From Diogma glabrata (lineage: Eukaryota; Arthropoda; Insecta; Diptera; Cylindrotomidae), in assembly GCA_963693315.1 (NCBI GenBank), contig OY856187.1:41281242-41345241 (forward strand): a DNA stretch of 64,000 nucleotides. The letters run 5' to 3'. How positions within the stretch are numbered: position 1 is the stretch's first letter; each line of letters starts with the position of its first letter. Made by a program: the position numbers and the translations under genes. The notes beneath the pieces are model-generated. The model saw nothing but the letters and a program-made list of their open reading frames with translations. It searched no databases and was not told where the DNA came from. Positions 33,575 through 45,765 of this stretch are shown here, piece after piece.

Positions 33575-36500
33575 CTAAAGGTTACTTACAGATCTTTTAA
33601 AAACATTTCTCGATTTCATGAAATCAAAGCATTCAAAGAATTTATTAAAAATTCTCATACAATTGTTTACTGATTCATTAGAGCTATAATTAGTACTACT
33701 AAAATTAATCGCAAAAAATACATCACGTTGGCGAAGCTGCCGAGATGGAACATATATATTAAAATAATTTAATAAATTTGAGCAATCTACGCGACAACAC
33801 AAAATATCTCTTGCAAAAACCGCACAAGCAACCTCTCTTCTCTTATACAGCGTTTTCAAAGTTAACAGCTCTAATCGACTTTCATAAGGTTCTAAAGAAA
33901 ACTGACAAGTGTTATTTGAAGGCAATCTATTAAGAGCAAAGATAAGAAACCTTTTCTGCACGCTTTCAATCCGTGACGAATGGGTAACATACAGTGGATT
34001 CCAAATAACAGAACCATATTCCAAAATTGATCTGACATATGCACAATAAAGCGTTTTCAGCGTTAATGGATCACAGAAATATTTAGTATTACGTTTGATG
34101 AACCCTAGCATTGAATTAGCTCGACCAATCATGTAGTCAAAATGATCATTAAATGAGTATGAAGCTGTGAAAATAATGCCTAAATCCTTGAACTTATAAA
34201 CTCTTTCTAAGCTATTATTGCAAAAATAATAAGCAGCTAAGATAGGCGATTTGTTTTTAAAAATTGACATAATTTTACATTTAGAAATATTCAAAAATAG
34301 CTCATTTTCTACAGTCCAAATATGTAATCTATTCAAATCACTTTGGAAATTAATTGTATCAGTGATTGATTTTATAGTAATATAGGCCTTCATATCATCT
34401 GCATATAATAGGAATTTAAGAAATTTAAAACAGTTACAAACATCATTAATAAACAGAATGAAAAGCAAAGGTCCAAGATGACTACCTTGCGGCACACCAG
34501 AAGTTACTTTAAAAGACGTAGAACAATGATTACCAATTTTAACATACTGCGTACGCTGTGATAGATATGATGAAATCCATTTAATAGGAATCATTTCACA
34601 ATCAAGTTTGTCAAGCTTAAGTAATAATTTAGGGTGTTTAACCTTATCAAACGCACTGCTAAAATCAGTGTATATTACATCAACTTGCTCATAATTTTGC
34701 AGTGCATCCGAGATATAGCGCGAGAATAACATTAAATTGGTTGTAGTTGAACGTCCAGATAAAAAACCATGTTGTTCTGGAGCAATAAACTTTCTAATAT
34801 GAAATTCCAAAATTTTTTTAACTAGTTTTTCAAAAAACTTTGGTAACACTGAAATTAAAGCGATACCCCTATATTTACTAATATCATCACGCTTACCAGA
34901 TTTGAAAATTGGTCTTATGAAAGATAACTTCCAAATTTCTGGAAATATACCGGACGATAAACTCATGTTAAAAATCAACGTTAGTGGAGCAGCCACTGTA
35001 CATGCACATCTGTTGAATAAGATGGGAGACAAGCCATCTGGCCCGGCACCTTTAGAGATGTCAAGTTCATTCAATCCCGCAATGATTTCTTCCATGGAAA
35101 ATTTAAACTGGTTTTAAGGACTACTAGATAAGGAGCAAGTTAATGGAGAGTTTGATTCGCCATCTTCAGAGCAATATACTGTTTTAAAATATGAGGCAAA
35201 TAAATTACAGATATCTTCAGGGTTCGAAGCATATACATCATTTAAGTTCATGGTCTTAGGATAGCCATTAGTTTTTCGCTTTGAGTCGATAAACGACCAA
35301 AATTTCTTAGGATTGATAGAAATTTCTGATTCTATCTGCAACAAATATGATCTATACAAGAAATTATTCAAAATTTTAAATTCATTACGACGAACGCAAA
35401 AAGTATAGTAAGCAGAAGTGGTTTGGTTGTTTTTGTAAAATTTTTGAGCTTTATCACGGCGATTTCTTAAATTAATTAGCTTTTTATTAAACCATGGTTC
35501 ACGATATGACTCAATACTATGAAAAACAGGAACAAAATTATTTATCCCGCTTTTTAAAATTTCATCAAATTTACGCACACAATTATTTACATTAAGACCG
35601 TTAAATAAAGAAAACCAATCAACGGAACTCAAGAACAAATTAAAAGAACTATAATCACCCTTAGAAAAATCAAAATACGAAAATGATTTATCACTATTAT
35701 CAACACAGTCAATAAAATTTAATTCAATTTGTAATGGTTTATGATAAATACTAGAGCAGCCCGCTAAATCCTCACATACAGAGACTGCAAGCTGTTCACA
35801 TGTAGAAAAAATGAGATCCAACATTCTACTTTGATTGTTGAAGATGCGATTATGCTGTTTAAGTCCAAAACTAGTAAGATTATCTAGAAATTCATTAGAC
35901 AGCTCATTTGTTGACGTTGAAGAAAATTCCTCCTCATCAACCCAAAACCATTCAATAAGTGGTAAATTAAATTAAAGTCACCAAGTATGACTATATCATC
36001 CGATTCATCCATTAAAGCTAAAACTGTGGCGACTGCATCAATTAGTTTCATGTATATTTCACGTGAACTTCTAGGCGGAATATAGGTTGCGCATAAATAA
36101 ATCCAAATCCGACCGCATTTTATTTTAACAGCTAGAAACTCAAGCTCGCTAGATGAAGTATATACGACAGCAGACTTGAAGCTGGTTTTAATTGCAATTA
36201 AAATTCCTCCACCTTTTAATTCTTCACTTATATATCTATCACGACGAAACACCAGATAGTTTTGAGGAAAAAATTCTTCAGAGTTAAAGCTGCAGGTCAG
36301 TGAAGTTTCGACTAAAACAATAACATCAAAATTTGTATTCAAAGCGGACATGTAAATTTTATCCGCCTTGGATCGAATACCACTAGAATTGTTCAAATGA
36401 ATTTGAAGAATATTGTTTAGCTCACTAATATGATTTAGATTATTAACAGCATTATTATATTGAACAGCAACATTATCACATCTTACGACGCTAGAGAGCA

Positions 36501-36633
36501 AAAGTTGTTTAGTTCTTAGTTTTTCACAACATAAAGAAAATTTAGAGGAATATGTTGAAATAATATTAGCAGAAGAATCGGTTTGAGACGTTTCGTTGAC
36601 CTGGAGATCATTCGTAGCTAAACTAGGTACCAT
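33575..36633 (-). pseudogene. LINE-A ORF2: endonuclease and reverse transcriptase
   Basis: APE-type endonuclease: NFDVIVLVETSL, GGGILIAIKTSF and the catalytic VILGDFN. RT: GAGPDGLSPILF, YRGIALISVLPKFFEKL, QHGFLSGRSTTTNL, VIYTDFSSAFDKV, GVPQGSHLGPLLFILFIND and the catalytic FLLYADDMK box. A C-terminal domain follows, with YVRSILEYGSVIWNP. Breaks are a frameshift at about 35970 caused by an extra 5 bp (repeated TTTAA) right after the GDFN box, and an in-frame TAA near 35111 before the RT core. The long intact RT frame (506 codons) suggests a fairly young insertion. Confidence 0.93.
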
Positions 36634-36651
36634 TAATAGTATGTTGTCTTG

Positions 36652-36978
36652 CTATAACGATTCTTGAGATTGATGCTGTTGTATTTGTTCAGAATAATTG
36701 TTCGTATTTGATAATCCTTTTCCTAGTTGAGAAATAGTATTAGAAGAAGCATTGTTTTGATTGATTTGATTAAATTGTCCTCCAGAACGACTGCTGCGTG
36801 TCCGATTTACGAATGGCTTAACCAGAATTCCTTGTGGCCAGAATGAAGATGATGATACCGCTTTTAAATGATCATCCACAACGCCAACCTTGAAAGAAAT
36901 AAATGAGAGTGAAGATCTATCTTTGCCTCGAGCCAGTAGTTCTTTGCAGAAAATATCAGATTTATCAATTCCTGCCCG
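36652..36978 (-). pseudogene. LINE-A ORF1 C-terminal remnant
   Basis: In frame with the start of the ORF2 segment and reading IDKSDIFCKELLARGKDRSS, FKVGVVDDHLKAV, FWPQGILVKPFVNRTRSS, then a Gln/Asn-rich tail ending at TAG (36652). The FKV...WP.GILVK pattern is typical of the end of ORF1p in this group. Truncated at its 5' end. Confidence 0.6.
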
Positions 36979-37286
36979 TGGGACACCCCCTAGTAGTTAT
37001 ATATAAGGCAGACCCCAATAGGGAAATCATATATAATTTCTGATAGGTTCTTGATACAATCAAATCCTAGTAAAGAATTTCGTAGCAGGCCCTGATCCGA
37101 TTGCCCAGTTAGGGTCAAATACGAAAAACAAAATCAGGGTCGGATATATTCAAATAAGGTTAACCCTAAAAGGATATTCTAAATCACGCCCACATCAGTT
37201 TGCCCTAATAGACTCTTTCTGGACTGCCCATGCCCTGATCATTCCCTGACTGTATTCAGGCTTTCCCTAACTAATTTCTGCTTGGG
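36975..37286. mobile_element. Short element related to the 10.08-kb GATC-rich element
   Basis: The right end CTAACTAATTTCTGCTTGGG resembles the right end of the 10.08-10.92 kb element (CTGAACTAATTTCTAGTCGG); the left end CCCGTGGGACACC pairs only weakly. The interior is full of CCCTGAT, CCCTAA and AGGGTC motifs in both orientations. It marks the truncation point of LINE-A. Confidence 0.45.
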
Positions 37287-38189
37287 ATATTACGAAACTA
37301 TAAATTTATAAAAAGTTAAATGAAACCAGCCTACTTTAGAAAATGTAAACAAACTTTTTCAATTTTTGCCATTTTTTCACTCTATATTCATTTAGTATTA
37401 TTGAATAAATATCGTTTCGCTTCGTTTTTAGTATTTGTAAACATGCGGCTGACATGTGTATGCGTATATTTGCTAAGACGCTTTACGACATGTACATGGT
37501 ATGGTGCACATCATGTGCATGACATGTGCTATGCACAATTTGGGGCACGGGGATTTTATATCATGTAAAACTAATGAACATTTCATGCATTTTTTATATG
37601 TTTTCTGCTTGACTTTCACTAAATGTTTTCATTTGTTTTTCTTGTTCTTAGTTGTAGGCAAATAATTAAAAATTAAAATCCTCATTATTATTATTAAACA
37701 GATAGGGTAACTCAAATTAAATTGGACAAGTGTTTATGGAGGTTTCTTAAAAAATAAAATTATCGTTTGTCAAAGAAAGCAGTAGCTTGCGAATCAGATT
37801 TTTTAAAAAACTCGTCTTATTCCATTTACTAGCTCATTAATAATAATTTAATAAACAGCTGTTCTTAGATAAATTGTAGTTGTAAGAAGAATGTACTTCT
37901 GTTATAATGAAACCAAAAAATCAAAGGTGATCATAATTTAATAAATAGTTAATTTATTTAGTTACAGTTTTTTATAAACTTAATGTAATTTGCTTGGTGT
38001 GTTTACACGTACTATATGTCAATAATTACAAATGGCGGTATTCATCGCTTTCGCAACTGAATTTTGAATAAATTTAAGGAGATATAGTATGTCAAGATTA
38101 ATTTTGTGGTTTATTTAATCTACTTAATTCAATTCTGCATATCATTAAAAATGTATTGAGGCATTTATTTATTATTTGATTAATCTCAT
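37287..38189. other. Non-coding sequence downstream of GR-c
   Basis: No supported gene. ACATGTACATGG/ACATCATGTGCATGACATG at 37489-37528 forms a small CATG-rich palindromic patch. Confidence 0.4.
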
Positions 38190-39421
38190 TTAAATCGTAT
38201 ACTGCAGCAACAGAATAATAAATAAAAATGCTGCTGAAATAAACTGCAATAAAAAGTTAAGTTTTAGGCTTTTTAACAAATTATACCCATCCATTAAACT
38301 TACTGCCGTCAACGAAAAAAAATTTACGGTAACCATCTTAAACAACGTTATATCAAAACATTGTAATTTCATATGAGTTCTGAATAAGTTTATCTATAGA
38401 GAACACTTAGAAAATTATTGTTTTAATTTGAAAATATCAACTTATTTATTATACTTACACAACGCTCTAAGTCAATTTCTAAGCTTTGTTCAAATGCTTC
38501 ATATAAAAGTGATTCAATTTTAAACTTTTCATCATACAATTTTTCAATTATCCAGAATATAAGATAGATTTCAGCAAAATCAAAACTTAAGATTAATATA
38601 TCTTTGCTTAAAATGACCAAAGTGGAATGGAAAAGAATTGTTTTCAACAACAAATAAATATCCGTAATTAAAATCGTAAAGAGTAAAACCATGTAAATAA
38701 ATAAATGCGTGGTATAAATTTGAAATACGAGTTGAGCTAATTTAAATATTTTGCTATAAAATTGGGTCATTTTCTTAAATTGTTCAACATAATTTTTCAT
38801 GTTATGTTTGTAGAAATTATGACCAGATGGACTAATACTTTCTTTCAAAAATGTATTGATATGATGAAAAGCAACTATTAATAAAATTATTATAATATAA
38901 AAATCCAGCAATATTTGGAAGTGCCAATTTAGAACAACTGTCATAGAAACCAAAAACAATATGTCTACTGTTCTGCCCACAATGTCGTGTAGGGTAAAAA
39001 ACATCAAAAACACAATTGGAACAACGACAAATTTTAAGACAATAAATTTCTTAAAATAAAAAACTAGTTTTGAATTATTTCTAAAAACGTTTTTGTTAGT
39101 ATGTACAAGTTTCAAGATTTTTGTGTTAACATAATAATAATCGTTGTAATAAAAATATTTTAATAAGACCAGCGATATGAAAACAATTATGTAAATGATA
39201 TATAAAACTGCACAAATGAGGTAAGCTATAGAATTTAATTGTCTAGCTGGTAAGGTATACAAATCAATTATGTGAAATATTAAAACTACGAAATGAAAAA
39301 ATAAACTGTATCCGTAAAGGAATGCCGATTTCTTTATAGATTTTGATTTGATATCGAAGTTAAATAATGTTACTCCAAATATTTGTGCTATTTTTAAAAC
39401 TATTTCGTAGAAATATTTCAT
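38190..39421 (-). CDS. Gustatory receptor GR-c, complete (three exons)
   Basis: Insect gustatory-receptor-like seven-transmembrane protein, about 368 residues. Exon 1 is 39421-38459 (ATG; MKYFYEIVLKIAQIFGVTLF; donor GTAAGT). Exon 2 is 38393-38304 (acceptor CTATAG, donor GTAAGT) and reads INLFRTHMKLQCFDITLFKM. Exon 3 is 38243-38190 (acceptor TTGCAG), ending FLFIILLLQYTI and TAA. Exon 2 (90 nt) and exon 3 (54 nt) have exactly the GR-b lengths, and all introns are phase 0. No stop or frameshift was seen. It shares long identical peptide runs with GR-b (LLKYFYYNDYYYVNTKI, KSKSI.KSAFLYGY), so the two are recent duplicates in inverted orientation. Probably a functional taste receptor; ligand unknown. 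Confidence 0.85.
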
Positions 39422-39436
39422 GTTCACTTGTTTCAC

Positions 39437-39830
39437 TATTGTTGAGCTTCAAATGAAATGTTTAACTTAGTTTTATATTCATATATAATAACTTAATATA
39501 AATATGCGTTGGGCAATCTATTAGTGATTAATAATTATTGGCTAATTTACAAGCACCACTGTATCATGTATGTAATTATTTTAATGGTTCGAAGCAACAT
39601 TTATAATTTAAAATATTTAAGCATAATGTGATAGAAAACAATGTTTTGTGGATACATATATTGGTTTTCATTGGCATTGTGACATACACAATATGTGATG
39701 TCGACTATTGAAATTCTTGATTGCGACAAGATGCTGTTTCCATGCAGCGTAAAATATGCAGTAATTATTGATTTTTTTAGTAATTACGCAAAATATTTTT
39801 GAAGTGAAAACTTCTTCTTCTTCTTTCAAA
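39437..39830. promoter_or_regulatory. 5' flank of GR-c
   Basis: AT-rich; proximal 35 bp match the GR-b upstream sequence, then similarity is not obvious by eye. No other gene. Confidence 0.35.
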
Positions 39831-40075
39831 TTGCGAGGTGCGCTCGACTGATGTTCTGTAGATTGTGAGTTCAATTCCTGGACTGGTACATTTTTTTTAT
39901 TGTTTTTTTTTAATTTTTATTAAATACCATTAAAATTATTATTTTTTATTCATGAATTCATAAAAATAATAAAAATTTCTTTTTACGGATTTTAAAAAAT
40001 TGATCTATAATGCAGTTTTTTAAAGTTATATTGCTACTGTCTTTTGCAATTTGCATTCTAGTCATCATGCTAAAT
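39830..40075 (+). repeat. SINE-like repeat, uninterrupted copy
   Basis: GTGAGTTCAATTCCTGGACTGG (split here into its box-B-like core GAGTTCAATTCC) at 39867, then a T-rich body, AATACCATTAAAATTATTAT and ATAATGCAGTTTTTTAAAGT, ending TTGCTACTGTCTTTTGC. It provides the empty-site reference for the insertion at 12.8 kb. Confidence 0.6.
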
Positions 40076-40769
40076 AAATATTGAACGTAGGAAAGATAGT
40101 ATAACCTGAAACAATTACATTTGTATATCAAAATTGTTGGTTTGAAATTGTATGTAATACATGTTTCCAAAATTAAGTGAAGACTTAATACTTGTAATTT
40201 GATACTTGATAACATCGATTATATCGATTTGAAGCTCACAATTACGAGACGGAAATCGCATAAATTCTATATAAAGAAGCATAGCTTATGTATGATTAAA
40301 CATGGATGGCAATCATGATAAATAAAATAATCAAAAATGGTGACACTTAGCCGATAGTGATTTGCAAACGGCAACAATGCGCATTAATACCAATTAATTT
40401 ACTTAGCTTACTTAGTTTTGTAAAATTTAAAATTGTTGATCTATGGGTGTGACACCCACGTGTACTTTAGTCCCTGCTATTGGCATATGAGTTATCTTGT
40501 GATATCGTATACCACTGGCAATAGCAGTGCAATCTCATTAGCCAAAGTGATATCTTATAGGGGTGCTGGCGGATGAAGTATTTTCAATCAACTATACCAT
40601 TCCTTACTCTAACTCATGGAATATTCTTTGATGATACGCTTTTTTTTTTGGTAGATTTCATATAAAAATCTACCTATTGCAACGTGCTTCATCTCGGAAT
40701 TTCGGAAAAATTTTGGTGCCAATCGACTATAAATGATAAGCGGAGACGGAAAATCAAAATGAAAAAAAA

Positions 40770-40970
<201 letters not shown>

Positions 40971-40974
40971 ACGA

Positions 40975-42205
40975 TATGAGGTATAACGGAATTATCCGGC
41001 ACTCTCACGGTCGTAATTTTCGACCTACACCAAAAATATTTTCTGTGTATGTTGCGGCAAACAATTTCTTGGATAAGTTCGCGAACTGGCCATATCGGGG
41101 TACCGTTTAAGCGGCTAGAGTCTTAAAACTCGAATAATCTAAGGCGTTATAACTTCCGTTTGAAACATAAAGTTTAAATAAAATTGATAAATATTGAGTA
41201 TTTGAACTTATTTTTATCATTTTTTGTCAGATGACAACCTTGGCATTTAGGGTTCCTGAAAAATCAGCTGTTTTAAAAATTTACTAAACTTCGTTGTCCT
41301 TGATCTAGATGAAAATGACCAAGCTCCAAAATGAAAACGTTTCATTTCGTCACGTGGATACCAACTTATATCTATCTAAAACTTAAAAAATAAATTGTTT
41401 AAATTCAGAGGTTGAGAACCTGTGGCTATTAAAACGAAAACAAACGCAAACGGTCTTGCTTTCATCATTTTCGAGTCTATTTTGATTGAAAGCTAATACT
41501 AGCTTTTAGTTCAACTTTTCAACTATAATATCAGAAATTTTCAGCTTTCTAACCTTAGAAGTTCCAATGCAATTAACATTATACTAACTCAATGCAAGCC
41601 ACTAAAACGCTATATAATTACAAACAAATCTTAAAAATATCCCATAGAAATATTAAAAAAAATTTCTTTTGTTTTTTGGTTTTTATTTTTTTTTCGCAAA
41701 ATGATATTTTTTATCGTTGTTTTGAATGTTTGTTGTTGTTGTTTTGAAGATTTATTATTGTTTTGAATTAGGGAATAGTGTTTTTGGAATATTTGGAAGT
41801 GGTTTAGTTGAAATAAATATAAGTATTAAGTATATTGATTACATATTTACAATTGATAGATATTTGTATTATATTTGAGGTGTAAAAGTTGTTTGATGTT
41901 GTTGTTGATTATAAATTATAGTATGGCAGTTGTGATGTAGTTAAAACGTTAATCCATCAAAGGATTTAATTTGTTATTAAGGAGTTTTAACCAAATTAAA
42001 CAAAACTATTAAATTGCATTGACAAAGTAGTTTCCGTTTATGTATTTAGTTTGGTTGGTTTGATAAATTTTTTGGATTATTCTGTTTCTAGTTAAATTTT
42101 TTATTTAAACTAATATGACATATCCAATTCTATTTGTACACAAAGCTGTCTGGTCCCGCAATTTACCTATTTCTAGCGGATATACGTGCCGCTTGGACTT
42201 TTTTT
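40975..42205. other. Non-coding AT-rich sequence
   Basis: No supported gene. Confidence 0.4.
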
Positions 42206-42246
42206 AAATAAAATCTGTTTTTCTCTCTCTGGCGTTTACATCCCAT

Positions 42247-45150
42247 GGAGGGATTTTGCCGTCTGTGCAATTAGCTTCCAATCATCTCGTTTCATGACCC
42301 GTTGACCCCAGCTTCGACATCCTATATCACGAAGGTCTTGGATGATGTCATCACGTCAGCGTTGTCTAGGTCTTCCTCTTCGACGAACACCAGCTGGTTG
42401 TTGTTGGGATGCTTTTTTAATCATTCTATCTAATGGTGCCCTTTCTACATGACCAAACCATCTAATCCGGTTAGATTTAATGAATTCGATTACATCGCAG
42501 CCTCCAAGAAGCTGTCTGATTTCATGATTCATTCGGATTCTATACTGATTTTCAGCAACTTTACATGGACCATAAATTGTTCGTATGACTTTCCTCTCGA
42601 ATGTTGATAGAATTCTACAATCGGAGGAAGTCAGTGTCCAGGTTTCGCTACCAAAGGTAAGCACAGATCGGATTAATGCTTTGTAAAGTGTGAGTTTGCA
42701 CGACTGCGAAAGATGTTCGGATCGCAAAAGTTTTGAGTATGCGTAGAAAACTCTGTATGCGGCTGATACACGGGCTTTAATATCTGCCTGCATGTCATTT
42801 GACGATGTTATTACAGACCCGAGGTATTTGAAGTTTTCTACACGTTCTACTTCATAGTCGCCAGTATTCAGATTGCCGGGAGGTATATTCCTGGATGTTG
42901 TTAAAAGTTTAGTTTTGCCGGTGTTGATGCATAATCCAAGTCGTTTAGCATTTCTTTCAAGCTGAGAGAGACTATCCTTAATATCGCTTGGTCTACGTCC
43001 GAGAAGCGCAATATCATCTGCATAGCCAAGAATTTGACTAGTTAAATATACAGTTTTGTGTCTCAATGCGGCTTGTTCTTATCGCGTACTCAAGCGCCAA
43101 ATTAAATAGTATGGACGCGAGTGCATCACCTTGTCGAACACCTGATGTTATATCAAAAGAGTCAGAAACTGTCCCTTCGATTAATATTCTACAGTTTGAT
43201 CCCGATGTTGTGAGTTTGCACAGAGAAACAAGTTTCGCTGGAATACCAAGGCATATGAGTGCGGACCAGAGGTTGTCGCGGATGATACTTTCATATGCTT
43301 GCTTGAAATCAACGTAGAGCTGGTGAATGCTGATGTTGTACTCCCAACATTTTTCTAGAATCATCCTTAATGTAAAACATTGATCTGTGGTTGAACGGTT
43401 GGGACGAAAACCACACTGATAGTCGCCGATGATAGATTCGGCGAACGGGATGAGCCGAGCGAGTACGACATTAGCTAGTATTTTATATGCAGTGCTCAAC
43501 AGTGCGATTCCACGATAATTGGCACACTTTAGGCGGTCACCTTTTTTATGTAGCGGAACAATGAGAGCTGTTTTCCATTCAGCAGGTAGTTCTTCTTGGT
43601 CCCAGATTGTAAAAATTAGATCATATATACGTGAGACCAGAGCCGCTCCTCCATTCTTAAGTAGTTCTGTGGGAATTCCATCGAAACCTGGTGATTTGCC
43701 ATTTTTTAATTTTTTGATGGCAGCTTCCACTTCTTCTAGTGTTGGGTAAAGGACGAAAATCTCCTCACTTGACGGAGCAATTGTTCTAATAGGATGAACT
43801 TCATTCGTCCTATTCAGTAGGTCTTAAAAGTGGGATCGCCATACTTCCAGCACATCACGTTCACTTGTTGTAAGCTCGTTGTTTCCATTTTTGATGGCTG
43901 TAGATCTTGGGTGGAAATCTTTTGTCAGATTCCGTGCATTGGCAAAACACTCTTTCGAATTTCCATTAGCCGCATGTTTGTTGATGTTTTCGATACAGCT
44001 CTTCATTGTTCACGATTCTTTTTACGTAGGAGTTTTGCTGAGGCTTTCCTGGCGCATAGATAATCAGTTTGGGAGCTTCGGGTGTTTCTTGTTAACCATT
44101 TTTCTCGCAGTTTTTGTTTATTTTCAACGGATTGGCGGCACTCGTCGTCAAACCATGCGTTGTGTGATTTCGGTGTTCGTTTTCCGATTGTAGTTTGTGC
44201 TGCGGCTATAATGGTTGATTGAAGCGTTTGCCATTCTTCTTGTATGTTAATTGGCATCTCAGAAGAGATGTCATGCTCTTCTATGTTTTGTGTTATTATT
44301 TCCTGATATCTATTCAGCGTTTCCGGATGTTTAGATGCTTCGACATTCCAGCGCACGGTCTTTTTTGCTTGTCTGTTAAATGTAGATGACAACTTGCACT
44401 TGTACTTAAAGATTACAAGCATATGATCGGTGTCCATATCAGCACGTCTGTATGATCGAACGTCAGTTACACTTGTAGAGTATCTCTTAGAAATCATGAT
44501 GTGATCGATTTGATTTTCAGTTCTTCCATCATTTGATTTCCATTTTGCTTTGTGAATTCTTTTATGAGGAAAGAAAGTGCTAGAAATTACTAGATCATAC
44601 ATCATAGCCAGTTCAGCTGCGCGAAAGCCGTTATTGTTACTAGTATGATGCAAGCTGTTAGGACCGACATGTGTTTTAAGTTCTGCCCTTCTACCAATTT
44701 GCGCATTGAAGTCACCTACCACGATTTTTATATCGTGCCGCGGGATTTTATTGATGACTTCTTCGAGTTCTAGGAAGAACAGGTCTTTAATGTCATTTGC
44801 TTTGTCTTCAGTAGGTGCATGAACATTGATGATCGTTACATTAAATTTTTGCGTACGGATTCTCATTGTGCATATCCGCATACTAATTGGGAAAAAGTCG
44901 ATAACATGTTGATTCACGCGACGATGTACGAGAAAGCCAACTCCGAATTCTCCTCCGTTTTCATGACCGCAATAGTAGAGAATGTATTCCTTGGCTGTTT
45001 CGTGGATTCCACTCCCTGGCCATCTTAGTTCTTGTAACGCCACTATATCTAGTGTATAGCTATCGATTTGGTTTGTAAGTTTTAGTAGATCTCCTGGTCT
45101 TCTAAGGCTTAGCACGTTCCAGGTCCTAATTTTTAAATCGTAGTCCGGCT
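42247..45150 (-). pseudogene. RTE endonuclease-reverse transcriptase polyprotein
   Basis: The endonuclease starts near 45147 with KIRTWNVLSLRRPG and shows ALQELRWPGSG, INVHAPTEDK, VVGDFNAQIGR and a DHIMIS/DHMLV pair. RT: GKSPGFDGIPTELLK, LHKKGDRLKCANYRGIALLS, QCGFRPNRSTTDQ, LYVDFKQAYES, GVRQGDALASILFNLALE and the catalytic LGYADDIAL. The C-terminus continues through RIRWFGHVERAP and GVRRRGRPRQR. Four breaks: a frameshift near 44010, in-frame TAA at 43824, a frameshift near 43060 just before the YADD box, and TGA at 42355 (a Trp codon in relatives). All catalytic motifs survive, so the copy is recent but inactive. Confidence 0.94.
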
Positions 45151-45317
45151 ACAGTTTCCGAGGTCGTTCTAATAATGAATCCGAGATAATCCGAGGCTTG
45201 TGTACAGAATTCATGACAAGTAATTTTTTACGGAAATGGGGTGTTAGCCCTTCACCTAACCCAAATTTTCGTGAATGGGTTCGTTCTGCATCTTAAGGTC
45301 ACCAGAAACAACCTTTT

Positions 45318-45479
45318 TACATGTTTATATAGCGAGCCGCGTGATCCAAGACAGACGCCCGCTACAAACCGCCCCTAACATGGAGAACAGACGCTTGCTA
45401 CACGTTTATATAGCGAGCCGCTTGATCCAAGACAGACGCCCGCTCCAAGCCGCCCCTAACATGGAGAACAGACGCATGA
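45318..45479. repeat. 81-bp tandem duplication in RTE 5' region
   Basis: TTTATATAGCGAGCCGC.TGATCC, GACAGACGCCCGCT and TAACATGGAGAACAGACGC occur twice, starting at 45324 and 45405. GC content is far above the surroundings. Tandem units at the 5' end of a LINE often carry the promoter. Confidence 0.8.
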
Positions 45480-45648
45480 GTGGCATTGGTTTTGTGGCGC
45501 CAGCGACTCGCCATGGTGCAGAATCATTGAGTATAAGCAGTATTTACTCTGCCCTCTCAACTACACCAACCTAATTCTGTTAGCGTTGCCCAGGTAGCAC
45601 GGCGTGGACGTAGAATTTCGGATTTCACTACCCAAATAAAATCTGTTT

Positions 45649-45765
45649 GGTAGTAAAAATTACAAGGTATGTCACAACAACACATAAAAAACTTTTAAGA
45701 ACAAAGCCCCACAATAACATGCTTTCTAAGGTGTTGATAGACGCAAATTTGTCTATGATATGTTT
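45649..45765 (-). mobile_element. LINE-B 3' end, split by the RTE insertion
   Basis: Minus-strand CTATCAACACCTTAGAAAGC, TCTTAAAAGTTTTTTATGTG and GTTGTGACATACCTTGTAAT align with the ends at 23.75-23.88 and 54.10-54.20 kb. The tail CAAACAGATTTTATTT is the RTE target site. Confidence 0.65.

Larger units (their letters stand above)
33420..36978 (-). mobile_element. LINE-A, non-LTR retrotransposon, 5'-truncated
   Basis: Minus-strand element with a 3' tail of TTTA/TAAA repeats (33421-33450), ORF2 at about 36630-33575 and an ORF1 tail at 36652-36978. Endonuclease then RT order and the sequence style place it in the jockey/CR1 group. Its 5' side stops at about 36975, where a GC-richer repeat begins. 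Confidence 0.88.
42206..45648 (-). mobile_element. RTE-clade LINE, near full length, with 15-bp target duplication
   Basis: AAATAAAATCTGTTT occurs exactly at 42206-42220 and 45634-45648 and bounds a 3413-bp minus-strand element. It carries an APE endonuclease, an RT and a 3' region ending GGGATGTAAACGCCAGAGAG before the duplication. The 5' untranslated region (about 45150-45633) contains two 81-bp tandem units (45318-45479). The single-ORF, short, craniofacial-development-protein-like layout is typical of RTE elements. It inserted into an older LINE-B tail, whose sequence continues at 45649. Confidence 0.92.

Noticed and set aside
37320..37568. ORF of 82 codons
   Set aside because: No recognisable domain, no supporting context and it includes a CATG-rich palindromic patch.
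43066..44193. Several plus-strand ORFs of 76-104 codons
   Set aside because: They are antisense to the RTE polyprotein, which has clear catalytic motifs.
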